From contig CANRMG010000036.1 in the NCBI GenBank assembly GCA_947631675.1, positions 1-12,846 on the forward strand: a DNA stretch of 12,846 nucleotides, given 5' to 3'. Made by a program: the position numbers and the translations under genes. Position 1 is the first letter of the stretch. Every line of letters starts with the position of its first letter. Origin of the DNA: an uncultured Oscillospiraceae bacterium (lineage in GTDB: Bacteria > Bacillota_A > Clostridia > Oscillospirales > Oscillospiraceae). The notes below the pieces were generated by a model that was given only the letters and a program-made list of their open reading frames with translations, had not been told where the DNA came from and searched no databases. Positions 1 through 7,585 of this stretch are shown here, one piece after another.

Positions 1-587
1 AGGTTGAACACCAGCATGATGAACACCATCACCACGGAATAGCACAGCATAAGGCCGAAGATGGTCCCCATGCACCGATAGGGAAAGCTCATTTCCAGGG
101 TCTTGACCAGTGCCGGGAGCGCGATCTCCTCCCCTGCGCCGGAGTAGCCCAGGATGGCCGCCGTCTCGCTCCACACGTCGCCTATGTAGGATTGGCGGAC
201 GCTGACCGCAATGGTGGAGGCCAGCACGAACAGGAGAAAAAGCGCCGTCGCCAGCACCGTATAGACAAACTGGCCCGTGATCCACTTGGCGCGGTCTATC
301 CGCATGAGGAAAAAGGGCGTCCCGGAGGACAGAAAGGGCATATCCGAGAAAAGCAGGATGAGCAGCAGGGATATGAGCAATATGGAGCTGCTGTCCCCGA
401 ATGTCCAGATGAAGGGCTCGGCAAGCTGCATGGTGGTCTTGTGGGCCACGGCGAAGTTCACCGCCTTATCGCTCAAAAGGAAACTCAATATAAACGCCAG
501 GGCAAAGGTCACAGCTATCCGGGGATTGCGCCGCCACTGACGGAAATCGTATACTGCCACGGTCATGATCTGCCGCGTTGCTCTCAT
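1..587 (-). CDS. ABC-2-like multi-pass membrane protein, partial (runs off the left edge)
   Basis: Reading the minus strand from the ATG at 587-585 gives 195 complete codons, open to the window edge, so the C-terminus is missing. The product starts MRATRQIMTVAVYDFRQWRR, a short cytoplasmic N-terminus typical of ABC-2-type permeases. Hydrophobic stretches follow at roughly residues 24-38, 66-82, 105-129 and 172-194. A loop at about residues 82-105 (SDMPFLSSGTPFFLMRIDRA) is charged and probably cytoplasmic. The start codon overlaps the stop of the upstream membrane protein as ATGA, so the two are almost certainly translationally coupled and may form a heterodimeric transmembrane unit. No ATP-binding subunit is present in the window; if this is a true ABC transporter the ATPase should lie beyond the left edge. 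The substrate cannot be inferred. The permease assignment rests on topology and gene pairing, not on a recognised signature. Confidence 0.75.
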   Translation of the reverse strand, partial: MRATRQIMTVAVYDFRQWRRNPRIAVTFALAFILSFLLSDKAVNFAVAHKTTMQLAEPFIWTFGDSSSILLISLLLILLFSDMPFLSSGTPFFLMRIDRAKWITGQFVYTVLATALFLLFVLASTIAVSVRQSYIGDVWSETAAILGYSGAGEEIALPALVKTLEMSFPYRCMGTIFGLMLCYSVVMVFIMLVFN

Positions 588-1348
588 AGCCCCCGCACCC
601 TCTTTCTCACCGCGGCCCCGAAGCACAGGACCGTCACAGCGATCAGCTCCAATATAACCAGCGCCGGGCCCCACCGGCCCATGGCCCACTCCTCCCCGGG
701 GGAAAGCCACGCCTTGGGATAGACCACATAGAGCGAGGTGAAATACCGCTCGCAGAGGATGATAAGCACATAGTAAAAGATGAACGGCGCGGCGTAGGCG
801 ATATAGCGGCTGGCCATAAAGGCGCTCATGGTCATACCGAACAGGGACCAGAATCCCCCGGACAGGAAGATGAGGCCGCAGTTTCGCAAAAGGGTCATGG
901 TATATGCCGGGTCCGGCGCGTCCGGGTCCAGCGGGCCCTCCAATGGCGTGAACAGCGCCGCAGAGACGCCGTAGGCAAGCCAAAGGCCCAGCACGATGAC
1001 AAGGCCGCCGGACACGAGGCAGCCGGCGGTCCTGCCCAGGATATAGCCCCGGAAGCTGGTGCGGGAGATGTAGAGCCTCAAAAAGTTCGTCTTCACGTCG
1101 TCTACGAAGCTGGCGGCGTAGGGCAGCGCGCACACAATGGGCAGGCAGATGGTGAGCCCGTCCCCCTCCAGAGCTTTCAGTATGAAGTCCCCGTGGTACC
1201 CATAGGCCAGGGGCTTATCCGCCCGAAGGGCCTCCGTCACGGCGTCCATGCTGGTGAGAAACAGCACCGCCGCGATAAACACCGCGCCCAGCCAGAACCG
1301 GGCGGAGCACACGCTCTGCCGGACGCTGGATAAAACGGTGTTTCTCAT
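584..1348 (-). CDS. ABC-2-like six-helix membrane protein
   Basis: This 254-residue integral membrane protein has six hydrophobic segments at about residues 18-35, 64-82, 106-131, 154-178, 182-200 and 227-246. A charged loop near 83-105 (DDVKTNFLRLYISRTSFRGY) follows the second helix. That layout, together with the overlapping second membrane protein downstream, fits the permease half of an ABC-2-type exporter of the sort often found beside antimicrobial-peptide or envelope-stress loci. The start has a GGAG ribosome binding site about 6 bases upstream and lies 33 bases after the stop of lipoprotein L6, so it is probably cotranscribed with L6 under the upstream direct-repeat operator. Its stop TGA (586-584) overlaps the next start. 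No catalytic motif is expected or seen. The alternative is a non-transport membrane partner of the lipoproteins. Confidence 0.8.
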   Translation of the reverse strand: MRNTVLSSVRQSVCSARFWLGAVFIAAVLFLTSMDAVTEALRADKPLAYGYHGDFILKALEGDGLTICLPIVCALPYAASFVDDVKTNFLRLYISRTSFRGYILGRTAGCLVSGGLVIVLGLWLAYGVSAALFTPLEGPLDPDAPDPAYTMTLLRNCGLIFLSGGFWSLFGMTMSAFMASRYIAYAAPFIFYYVLIILCERYFTSLYVVYPKAWLSPGEEWAMGRWGPALVILELIAVTVLCFGAAVRKRVRGL

Positions 1349-1381
1349 GCGTTCTCCTGTACTTTCTATCGTTATGGCTGT

Positions 1382-2782
1382 TTATATGATACTGCCATCT
1401 ACCGCATTGATGACAACAAGTGGGGTTGGTACATCTGCCATTGCCGGTTCATTCTGTTCTGAAGGCACGACAGGTATTGAGACATAAAACGCATAGGATG
1501 GCACCAGATAAAACTCAAAGGTGCGGTCTTTTATCTGAACGCAATTGAGTGCTAACTCCACACGTTTTACATGAATATTCTGTGAAAGCGTATCTGCCTC
1601 AAATGTGCGGAGATATGTTTTCAGTTTCTCCATGACAGTATCAAATGGCATCAACTGCACATCATCGTTTTCGACCTGTACTATATCTATCGGAGAAGTA
1701 TACTCAAATGCCATTAGCTTATCTCCGCTGAAAACGAACCTTATGAGTGTTTTGGGATAGACGGGTGCGTAATCTGCTTCAGTGCCCAGGCGCATCGTGC
1801 CTTGATCCAATACAGCAATGCTACTAAATGCAGGACAAGCATAAATCTCGGTCTTGTATAACATCATCTCCGTCAAATAATCTTCCCACTCCATCGGATC
1901 TACTGAACGGATGACCCAATCACCTATGTCCATTCTATCCAGCATATCTTCCGCCAGCGATATGTGGTCAGCTATAATGTCCGCTGTGGGCGCCTCGCTG
2001 CTGTAGAGTTCGGCACTCGATACATCTTCTTCCTTCATGTACATATGTATATAATGCGTCTGATAATCTGTTTCTGCGCGATTATACACATTAAAGCAAT
2101 ACTCGTCATTTTCAGCATTGATCTTTGCCTTTATACATTGCAGTCCATCATAACCATCCTCTACGGAAGCATAGTCGCTGCCAGGATCATCGTAATAAGA
2201 TTGAGGGTGAAAGACCCAATCGCAAAGAGTTTCCTCCACCGATTCCGGCGCGGTTTCATACAGTTGTTCATACCGTTCGATTTGGCTCTCATATTCCGCA
2301 GTCACTCTGTCCGCTATATCCTCATTTCCGCTATAATACGCCACCAATGCCGCACGGTCGCCGATGTGCTGTTTAAGTTCAAGTATCTTTTCTTCTATAT
2401 CCTTCTTATCCAATGTATCTGTATCTTCAAATGCGTTTTCAAGGATGTTTTCATCTTGAAATAGAGCCTGCGCGAACTGCTTGGCTTCCTCGGATGCGAA
2501 GCTGTGAGGAACTGCCCTTATAACAGGTATGTTCTCAACCACATCGGGCTCTTCCAAATCAATAGAAAAGCTCACATCCCCGCCTGCACTTAATAAGCTC
2601 TCATGATAAGTATGCGTTTTTTGAGCGGGTGGTGTAACGTTTTCAGTTTGTTTCGCACCATCATATATAGCAGACTCAAGCGATCCATCATTCTTGCTTG
2701 TCACGATGCCTTGCTCTGGCGTTGCCTGGCAGCCGCTCAATAGAAACAGGGCCGCCATCATCAGTGCAATACACTTTTTCAT
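1382..2782 (-). CDS. Lipoprotein L6, AT-rich member of the tandem lipoprotein family
   Basis: This predicted secreted lipoprotein has 466 residues. The signal peptide is MKKCIALMMAALFLLSGC with lipobox LSGC and lipidated Cys18, followed by the family motif CQATPE. I chose the ATG at 2782 because it places the KK-hydrophobic signal correctly; its GGAGG lies 11 bases away, which is long. An ATG at 2812 would add ten polar residues ahead of the signal. Family landmarks are the WVFHPQSYY motif, LMPFDTVMEKLK, FYLVPSYAFY, and the terminal VVINAVDGSII. It resembles L4 most closely (NRAETDYQTHYI against NREGTDYRIHNI). It differs from its neighbours in two ways. Its base composition is much lower in GC (26 of 60 at 1501-1560 against 39 of 60 at 3961-4020). 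It also stops right after GSII, losing the last six or so residues that the other members carry. Function is unknown. Confidence 0.9.
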   Translation of the reverse strand: MKKCIALMMAALFLLSGCQATPEQGIVTSKNDGSLESAIYDGAKQTENVTPPAQKTHTYHESLLSAGGDVSFSIDLEEPDVVENIPVIRAVPHSFASEEAKQFAQALFQDENILENAFEDTDTLDKKDIEEKILELKQHIGDRAALVAYYSGNEDIADRVTAEYESQIERYEQLYETAPESVEETLCDWVFHPQSYYDDPGSDYASVEDGYDGLQCIKAKINAENDEYCFNVYNRAETDYQTHYIHMYMKEEDVSSAELYSSEAPTADIIADHISLAEDMLDRMDIGDWVIRSVDPMEWEDYLTEMMLYKTEIYACPAFSSIAVLDQGTMRLGTEADYAPVYPKTLIRFVFSGDKLMAFEYTSPIDIVQVENDDVQLMPFDTVMEKLKTYLRTFEADTLSQNIHVKRVELALNCVQIKDRTFEFYLVPSYAFYVSIPVVPSEQNEPAMADVPTPLVVINAVDGSII

Positions 2783-2829
2783 AGAAGATGATGCCTCCTC
2801 TTTGATGGGCATATGATCCTATTTTGCTC

Positions 2830-2835
2830 ATTATA
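2830..2835 (-). promoter_or_regulatory. Candidate -10 element (TATAAT) for L6 and the membrane proteins
   Basis: A perfect TATAAT reads on the minus strand 47 bases before the chosen L6 start. There is no good TTGACA-like -35 at 16-18 bases (TGCAGG or GCAGGG instead), as is common for promoters that depend on an OmpR/PhoB-type activator. The nearer half of the direct-repeat operator ends 31 bases upstream of this hexamer. The sequence match is direct; promoter activity is inferred. Confidence 0.55.
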
Positions 2836-2862
2836 GGTTCCGGCTGTATACGCCCTGCATCA

Positions 2863-2884
2863 TTTTTCTTAAGTTTTTCTTAAG
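2863..2884 (-). promoter_or_regulatory. Direct-repeat operator D (two perfect 11-base repeats), probable response-regulator site
   Basis: The plus strand carries TTTTTCTTAAG twice in immediate succession (2863-2873 and 2874-2884). Read in the gene direction this is TTAAGA-N5-TTAAGA, with hexamers at 2883-2878 and 2872-2867. OmpR/PhoB-family regulators bind as tandem dimers to direct repeats about 11 bases apart. This is the cleanest of four copies in the window. It lies in the 128-base gap between L5 and L6, upstream of a TATAAT. That the neighbouring regulator is the binder is inferred. Confidence 0.65.
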
Positions 2885-2910
2885 TTTTTTAAATCGACGG
2901 GCACGCCTGC

Positions 2911-4386
2911 TCAATATCCCTTTATCACGTCGATAGCGGTGCCGTCCACGGCGTTGATCACAACCAGCTCCGTGGTCTGCGCGGAGGCCTCCGCCTCGCC
3001 GGTCACATTGCCCGCGTCGTCAAAGACGGGGTAACGGACGGGCCGGCCGTTTTCGTCGCAGTGGATGGCGGTGCCGTAGAAGGTATAGGTGGGGGTGATG
3101 TAATAGTCCGTGGCGCTGTCCTTTACCCGTATGCGGCTCATGCCCAATATCACATCCGTCACCTCGATGGACAGGATGGAGCTCTGGGACAGCAGCCCCT
3201 TGCGCTCCAGATCCATGATCCGCATCTGGTCCTCGGCGGCGGAGAGGATGTCGGCGAAGGGCAAAAGAGCCACGTTTTCGTTCACGGTCTCCGCCACCTG
3301 GTGCATGTTCTCCCAGGTGAAGCTTGTCATGCCGCTTTCGTCGAAGCTGAAGCTCATATCCTCATAGCCGTAGGTGGAGGCGTAGGCGTCGCCGGTCTTG
3401 GAGGCCACGTTGAAGCCGCCGAAGTGGTACGTGAGGGGCACGCCGTTATAGGTGGGCGTGAGGACCACGGCGTTGGGGCCGAAGTCTATATTTTCCCTGG
3501 CGGCCTCCATGGCGATGTCCGGCACCGCAGCGAATGTGCCCACGCCCAGGGCGTTGGCTATCTCCACGGCCTCGGCCCTGGCGTCGTCCATGTCCACCTG
3601 AGGCGGCTCGGCCTGCTCCGTGACGATGTCCGCCAGCATGGCCTCGGGCACATAGGGATAGAACGACAGCCTCTGGACCTTGTAATCGTCCCCCAGCCGT
3701 TTGAGGGCGTCCAGCATATAGTCCGCGCCGTTATACCGGCCCAGGCACCGGAGATATTGGCGGCCGTCGTCCTGGACGCCGTAGTAGTCTGCATAGTAGC
3801 TCTGGTCGTGGAATTGCCAGTCCAGGGGCTTTCGCTCCACGGTCTCCGGCGCGGCGGCGCATGCCTCCTCCAGGCGGGCGATGCTCTGCTCATAGCTCTG
3901 GCGCACATAGTCCCGGTCGTCCGCATCCTGGAGAGGGTTTTGTTCGATCCGGTACTGCCAGTCGGCGTACGCCTGCTTTTCCGCCAGCAGCGCTTTCTCC
4001 AGCTCTGCGCGGGTCATCTGGCCGGTGTACTCGGTGAGGGGCTCGCCGCCGAAAAGCGCCTGGGCGGCCTTGCGGACTATCTCTCCGTCCAGCTCCAGGG
4101 GCCGGACCCGCAAAACCTGCATAGGGCCGGGGATAGCCGGCTCCGTCACCTTCACGTGAAAGCGCACGCTGCCGCCCTGCTGGCTGTCGAAGCTGTCCTC
4201 ATAGACCGCCGGCGCGGTCGTCTGTTCCGCCGCCGGGGCCAGGGTGGGGCTGACCTTGTCCGCCAGCGCCGCCTCAAAGGCCCCGCCCGCTTTGCTGGCC
4301 ACCACGCCCTTTTCCGGCGTGGCCTGACAGCCGCCCAAAGCCAGCAGTACAAGCGCGAGAAGTAAAGTGACGATCCTTCTGGTCAT
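2911..4386 (-). CDS. Lipoprotein L5 (close paralogue of L3)
   Basis: This predicted lipoprotein has 491 residues from the ATG at 4386, which has GGAGG 8 bases upstream. An in-frame start 60 codons earlier would put a polar tail ahead of the signal peptide and read into L4, so I rejected it. The signal peptide ends LGGC with lipidated Cys20, then CQATPEKGVVASK. A Pro/Ala/Thr-rich tether covers about residues 45-65. Shared landmarks in order are VRPLEL, TEYTGQMT, a helical DWQYRIEQ segment, LDWQFHDQSYY, GVPLTYHFGGFN, LLPFADILSAAEDQMR, DYYITPTYTFYGT and the terminal ELVVINAVDGTAIDVIKGY. It matches L3 almost position by position, also at the DNA level (3881-3939 against 6926-6984), so the two are recent duplicates. 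The 65-base gap after L4 has no operator, so L5 probably rides on upstream transcription. No enzyme motif is seen; a binding or sensing role is possible but unproven. Confidence 0.92.
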   Translation of the reverse strand: MTRRIVTLLLALVLLALGGCQATPEKGVVASKAGGAFEAALADKVSPTLAPAAEQTTAPAVYEDSFDSQQGGSVRFHVKVTEPAIPGPMQVLRVRPLELDGEIVRKAAQALFGGEPLTEYTGQMTRAELEKALLAEKQAYADWQYRIEQNPLQDADDRDYVRQSYEQSIARLEEACAAAPETVERKPLDWQFHDQSYYADYYGVQDDGRQYLRCLGRYNGADYMLDALKRLGDDYKVQRLSFYPYVPEAMLADIVTEQAEPPQVDMDDARAEAVEIANALGVGTFAAVPDIAMEAARENIDFGPNAVVLTPTYNGVPLTYHFGGFNVASKTGDAYASTYGYEDMSFSFDESGMTSFTWENMHQVAETVNENVALLPFADILSAAEDQMRIMDLERKGLLSQSSILSIEVTDVILGMSRIRVKDSATDYYITPTYTFYGTAIHCDENGRPVRYPVFDDAGNVTGEAEASAQTTELVVINAVDGTAIDVIKGY

Positions 4387-4451
4387 GGTCCTGACCTCCT
4401 TTTCGATCTTCACTTTCAATAACGCGCCTGCCGCCGGGACCGTGACAAATG

Positions 4452-5909
4452 TCAGTCGCCCATACGCGCGGCCATAGCGGTGCCGTCCACAGCGTTGATC
4501 ACCGCCAGGAGCACCTTGCTCTCGGCCGGCTCCTCCCCCGCCACGCTGCCCGTGTTGTCCATCCACTGGATCATGGAGACCGAGCCGTCCGGCTCATGGG
4601 CAGCGGCGGTGCCGTAGAAGATATAGGCCGGGACAAGGTAGAAGTCCGTGGCGTTGTCCTTCATGGGGGTGGACACAAGGCCCAGCTCCACGGTGTCTGC
4701 CGCGATGCGCACGTCGTCCCCGCCGTAGAGGATATTGTCCATGGTCACCATCTTCATCTGTTCCTTCGCCCGGTCCAGAACATCGGCGAAAGGCAGGAGC
4801 GGCACGCCGGCGTTGACCGTGCTCACGGCCTGGGTGGCGCTGCTGTACCAGAAGGCGGCGAAGTGCCCCTTATAAAACTCAAAGAGCATATTCTCCCCGC
4901 CGTAGCTGGGAGCGTACTGCTCATCGGCCGCCGGTGCATCAGAGAAAGGGGCAGCTTGGGCCCCCTCATAGGTCCGGGTCAGGATCACCTTGTACCAGTC
5001 CTCCCCGCCGCCAAAACCGACGGCCTCCGCGGCCTCGTCCGATACCAGGGCCCAGGAGCCCATATCCATCTTCTCCGCCGTCGCCAGCGCCCATGCCTTC
5101 ATGGCCCCGGCGTCCATCCCGGGGCCGCCGGAAGCGGTCTGCTCCTGATCCGCGGTGCGCTCGTCCGGGAAGGCGGCGATGTTGTGGATCCGGTAATCGG
5201 TCCCCTCCCGGTTGCAGACTGAGAAGGTCCAGGGTATGCCGTCCAGTGTGGCAGACGCCATGATGTACCGGTGGCCCTCGTCCTGGAAGGAGGCGGCCAT
5301 TTCCGGGGACTGATAATAGTCCTGGGAGTGGAATTCCCATGCGCAGGGCGCCGGCTCGACATCGTCGGAGGCGGCCTCCCAGGCCGCCTCCAAAGCGGCG
5401 ATGCGCCCTTCAAAGTCCTCCTTCACGGCCTGGGCCATGGCCTCGTCGCCGCCGTAGTAGGCGAGCATGCCGTCCCAGTCGGAGATGAACTGCCGGTCGG
5501 CCAGAATGGCCTGCTCGATCTGGGCCTTCGTCATCTCCTGGGTGTACTCATAAATGGGCCCGTCGCCGAAAAGGGCCCGGGCGATCGATTCCGCCTGCTG
5601 GCCGGTGAACTCCAGGGGCCGGGCCTGCAGCACCGGCATGGGGCCGGCGGCGGGTTCCGTCAGGGCCATGTCGATGGAGATGTCCCCGGCGGCGTTCATG
5701 AAGCTGTCGGTGTGAACGACCGGCGCGGCGGTGGGCGCGGCCGCGGCCTCCGCCGCCGGGGCGGGGGCCAGGGTGGGGCTCACGGCGCTGTGCAGGGCCG
5801 CCTCAAAGGTCCCGTCGTTCTTGCTGGCCACCACGGCCTGCGCCGGGGTCCTCTGGCAGCCGGAGAGGGCGAACAGAAGGGATAAGAGAACAAGTACGAT
5901 GCGTCTCAT
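4452..5909 (-). CDS. Lipoprotein L4 (paired with L6)
   Basis: This is a 485-residue predicted lipoprotein. The signal is MRRIVLVLLSLLFALSGC with lipidated Cys18, followed by CQRTPAQAVVASK. A long Ala/Pro tether at about residues 45-65 should hold the folded part away from the membrane. Landmarks are MPVLQARPLEF, YEYTQEMTKAQIEQAI, a long helical acidic segment, WEFHSQDYY, LLPFADVLDRAKEQM, DFYLVPAYIFYGT and VINAVDGTAM. It is closest to L6 in the middle of the chain (YYGGDEAMAQAVKEDFEGRI against YYSGNEDIADRVTAEYESQI). The C-terminus ends RMGD, whereas L1, L2, L3 and L5 end in GY. The start is set by an AAAGGAGGT site, and the gene lies 61 bases after L3 with no operator between. Its role is unknown; shared design with its neighbours argues for parallel or alternative binding partners rather than an enzyme. 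Confidence 0.92.
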   Translation of the reverse strand: MRRIVLVLLSLLFALSGCQRTPAQAVVASKNDGTFEAALHSAVSPTLAPAPAAEAAAAPTAAPVVHTDSFMNAAGDISIDMALTEPAAGPMPVLQARPLEFTGQQAESIARALFGDGPIYEYTQEMTKAQIEQAILADRQFISDWDGMLAYYGGDEAMAQAVKEDFEGRIAALEAAWEAASDDVEPAPCAWEFHSQDYYQSPEMAASFQDEGHRYIMASATLDGIPWTFSVCNREGTDYRIHNIAAFPDERTADQEQTASGGPGMDAGAMKAWALATAEKMDMGSWALVSDEAAEAVGFGGGEDWYKVILTRTYEGAQAAPFSDAPAADEQYAPSYGGENMLFEFYKGHFAAFWYSSATQAVSTVNAGVPLLPFADVLDRAKEQMKMVTMDNILYGGDDVRIAADTVELGLVSTPMKDNATDFYLVPAYIFYGTAAAHEPDGSVSMIQWMDNTGSVAGEEPAESKVLLAVINAVDGTAMAARMGD

Positions 5910-5970
5910 GGATGTGACCTCCTTTGTGATGCTCGCTATGAATATCGCAAAGGGGGCCCAGGCTGTGACG

Positions 5971-7464
5971 TCAGTAGCCCTTTCTCACGTCGATGACGGT
6001 GCCGTCCACGGCGTTGATGACCACCAGCTCCCTCACCTGCGCGTAGATCTGGGTCTGGCCGGTATCGTTGCCCCCGTCGTCATAGACGGGGATACGGAGG
6101 GGCTCGCCGTCCATGTCGCAGGTGGTGCCAGTCCCGTAGAAGGTATAGGTGGGCGTGACGTAGTAGTCCGTGGCGCTGTCCTTCATCCGTATGCGGCTCA
6201 TGCCCAACGATACATCCGTCACCTCCACGGACAGGATCGTGTCCTCTATGCGGGTGAAGGTATAGTCCATATCCAGCATCCGCAGCTGGTCCTCCGCGGC
6301 GGCCAGCACGTCGGCGAAGGGCAAAAGCTGTACGTTTTCGTTCTCAGTCTCCACCACCTGGTGCATATCCTCCCAGGTGAAGCCGGTCACGCCGGATTCG
6401 TCAAAGCTGAAGCTCATGTTCTCGTAGCCGTAGGTGGTGGCATAATCATCGCCGGACCCGCCAGCCACATTGAAGCCGCCGAAATGATAGGTCAGGGGCA
6501 CGCCGCCGTATACCGGCGTGAGCCACACGGTATTTGGGCCGAAGCCCACATTCTCCCTGGCGGCCTCCATAGCGATGTCCGGCACCACCGCGAACTCGCC
6601 GATGTCCATGGCGTTGACCAACTCAAGGGCAGTTTCCTTGGCGGCGTCCATGTCCACCTGGGGCGGCTCGGACGGCTCCTGGGAGGCGTCCTGCATATCC
6701 TCGGGCACATAGGGGTAGAACGACAGACTCTGGACCTTGTAATCGTCCCCCAGCCGCTTGACGGCGTCCAGCCTGTAGCGTGCGCCGTTATACGCCCCCA
6801 GTCCCTTGAGGTACAGGGCGCCGTTGTCCTGGACGCCGTAGTAGTCGGGATAATAGCTCTGCTCGTGGAACTGCCAGTCCAGGGGCTTTTCCTCGATGGT
6901 CTCCGGCGCGGAGGCGCATTTCTCCTCCAGGCGGGCGATGTTCTCCTCAAAGCTCTGGCGCACATAGTCCCTATCGTCCGCGTCGATGGCGGGGTCCTGC
7001 TCGATGCGATACTGCCAGTCGGCGTACTCCTGCTTCTCCTCCAGCAGGGCCTGTTCCAGCTCGGCTTTCGTCATCTGGCCGGTGTACTCGGTGACGGGCG
7101 CGTCGCCGTAAAACACCTGGCCCACCTTGCGGACAAGCTCGCCTGTAAGTTCCAGGGGCCGGACCCGCAGCACGGGCATGGGACCGGGCACAGCGGGCTC
7201 CGCCACCTTCACGTGGAAGTACACGCCCTCCTGCGCCCCGTCGAAGCTGTCCTCATAGACCGCCGGCGCGGCAGTGGGCTGGGCTGTCTCCGCGGCCGGA
7301 GGCTCCTCCGCCGCCGGGGCCAGGGTGGGGCTGACCTTATCCGCCAGCGCCGCCTCGAAGGCCCCGTCCGCCTTGCTGGCCACCACGCCCTTTTCCGGCG
7401 TGGCCTGGCAGCCGCTCAATAGCAATAGGAAAGCCGCCAAAGCGGCTGTGATGCGCTTTTCCAT
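5971..7464 (-). CDS. Lipoprotein L3 (close paralogue of L5)
   Basis: This 497-residue predicted lipoprotein is the longest of the set. The signal is MEKRITAALAAFLLLLSGC with lipidated Cys19, then CQATPEKGVVASK. Residues of about 45-70 form a Pro/Ala/Glu tether, a little longer than in L5, which explains most of the length difference. Landmarks are MPVLRVRPLELTG, TEYTGQMTKAELEQAL, LDWQFHEQSYY, GVPLTYHFGGFN, LLPFADVLAAAEDQLR, SATDYYVTPTYTFYGT and the terminal ELVVINAVDGTVIDVRKGY. The start has AGGAGG about 7 bases upstream. It follows L2 by 121 bases, a gap that holds direct-repeat operator C, so it may open a module with L4 and L5. Two hydrophobic-aromatic motifs near the C-terminus look like beta strands. 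Any likeness to accessory two-component proteins such as YycI is only an impression. Confidence 0.92.
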   Translation of the reverse strand: MEKRITAALAAFLLLLSGCQATPEKGVVASKADGAFEAALADKVSPTLAPAAEEPPAAETAQPTAAPAVYEDSFDGAQEGVYFHVKVAEPAVPGPMPVLRVRPLELTGELVRKVGQVFYGDAPVTEYTGQMTKAELEQALLEEKQEYADWQYRIEQDPAIDADDRDYVRQSFEENIARLEEKCASAPETIEEKPLDWQFHEQSYYPDYYGVQDNGALYLKGLGAYNGARYRLDAVKRLGDDYKVQSLSFYPYVPEDMQDASQEPSEPPQVDMDAAKETALELVNAMDIGEFAVVPDIAMEAARENVGFGPNTVWLTPVYGGVPLTYHFGGFNVAGGSGDDYATTYGYENMSFSFDESGVTGFTWEDMHQVVETENENVQLLPFADVLAAAEDQLRMLDMDYTFTRIEDTILSVEVTDVSLGMSRIRMKDSATDYYVTPTYTFYGTGTTCDMDGEPLRIPVYDDGGNDTGQTQIYAQVRELVVINAVDGTVIDVRKGY

Positions 7465-7567
7465 GACATTCCCTCCTGCGTTCGTGGTATTGGATGCTCC
7501 TCAGACGGCCGCGCGCCGATCCGTCATAGGGAATATCCCCCAGGAGGGAGATTTTTTTCAAAGCAAA

Positions 7568-7584
7568 TTTTAAGATTTTCTTAA
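7568..7584 (-). promoter_or_regulatory. Direct-repeat operator C upstream of L3
   Basis: In the gene direction the hexamers are TTAAGA (7584-7579) and TTAAAA (7573-7568), again 11 bases apart, starting just after the L2 stop codon. The second half differs from TTAAGA at one base. The best nearby -10 candidate is a weak GATATT at 7537-7532, 30 bases further on, with no clear -35. This is the weakest of the four copies for promoter context, but its period and sequence match the others. Confidence 0.5.
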
Positions 7585-7585
7585 G

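Noticed and set aside
192..722. Plus-strand open frame at the left end (176 codons)
   Set aside because: It lies antisense to the two membrane proteins, whose overlap, hydrophobic profile and ribosome binding sites are convincing.
1382..2782. L6 as a pseudogene because of odd base composition and short tail
   Set aside because: The frame is open over its full length, the signal peptide and all family landmarks are intact, and only the last few residues are missing.
4387..4566. N-terminal extension of L5 (60 codons)
   Set aside because: It reads into the end of L4 and precedes a perfect lipoprotein signal peptide that has its own GGAGG at the right distance.
5966..5973. TGACGTCA palindrome at the L3 stop codon
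   Set aside because: It is eight bases long, occurs once and partly consists of the stop codon; chance is a sufficient explanation.
5731..7422. Long open frame on the plus strand (563 codons), with similar ones at 3061-4365, 4449-5222, 8060-9043, 9551-10477 and 10551-11957
   Set aside because: They lie opposite real genes, give His/Gly/Arg-rich proteins without domains, and one spans two genes and their gap. They are side effects of GC-rich codon use on the minus strand.
7520..7560. Possible terminator between L2 and L3 (short GGGA/TCCC pairings beside a T-run on the plus strand)
   Set aside because: The stems are only four bases, and the T-run lies on the wrong strand for ending L2 transcription.
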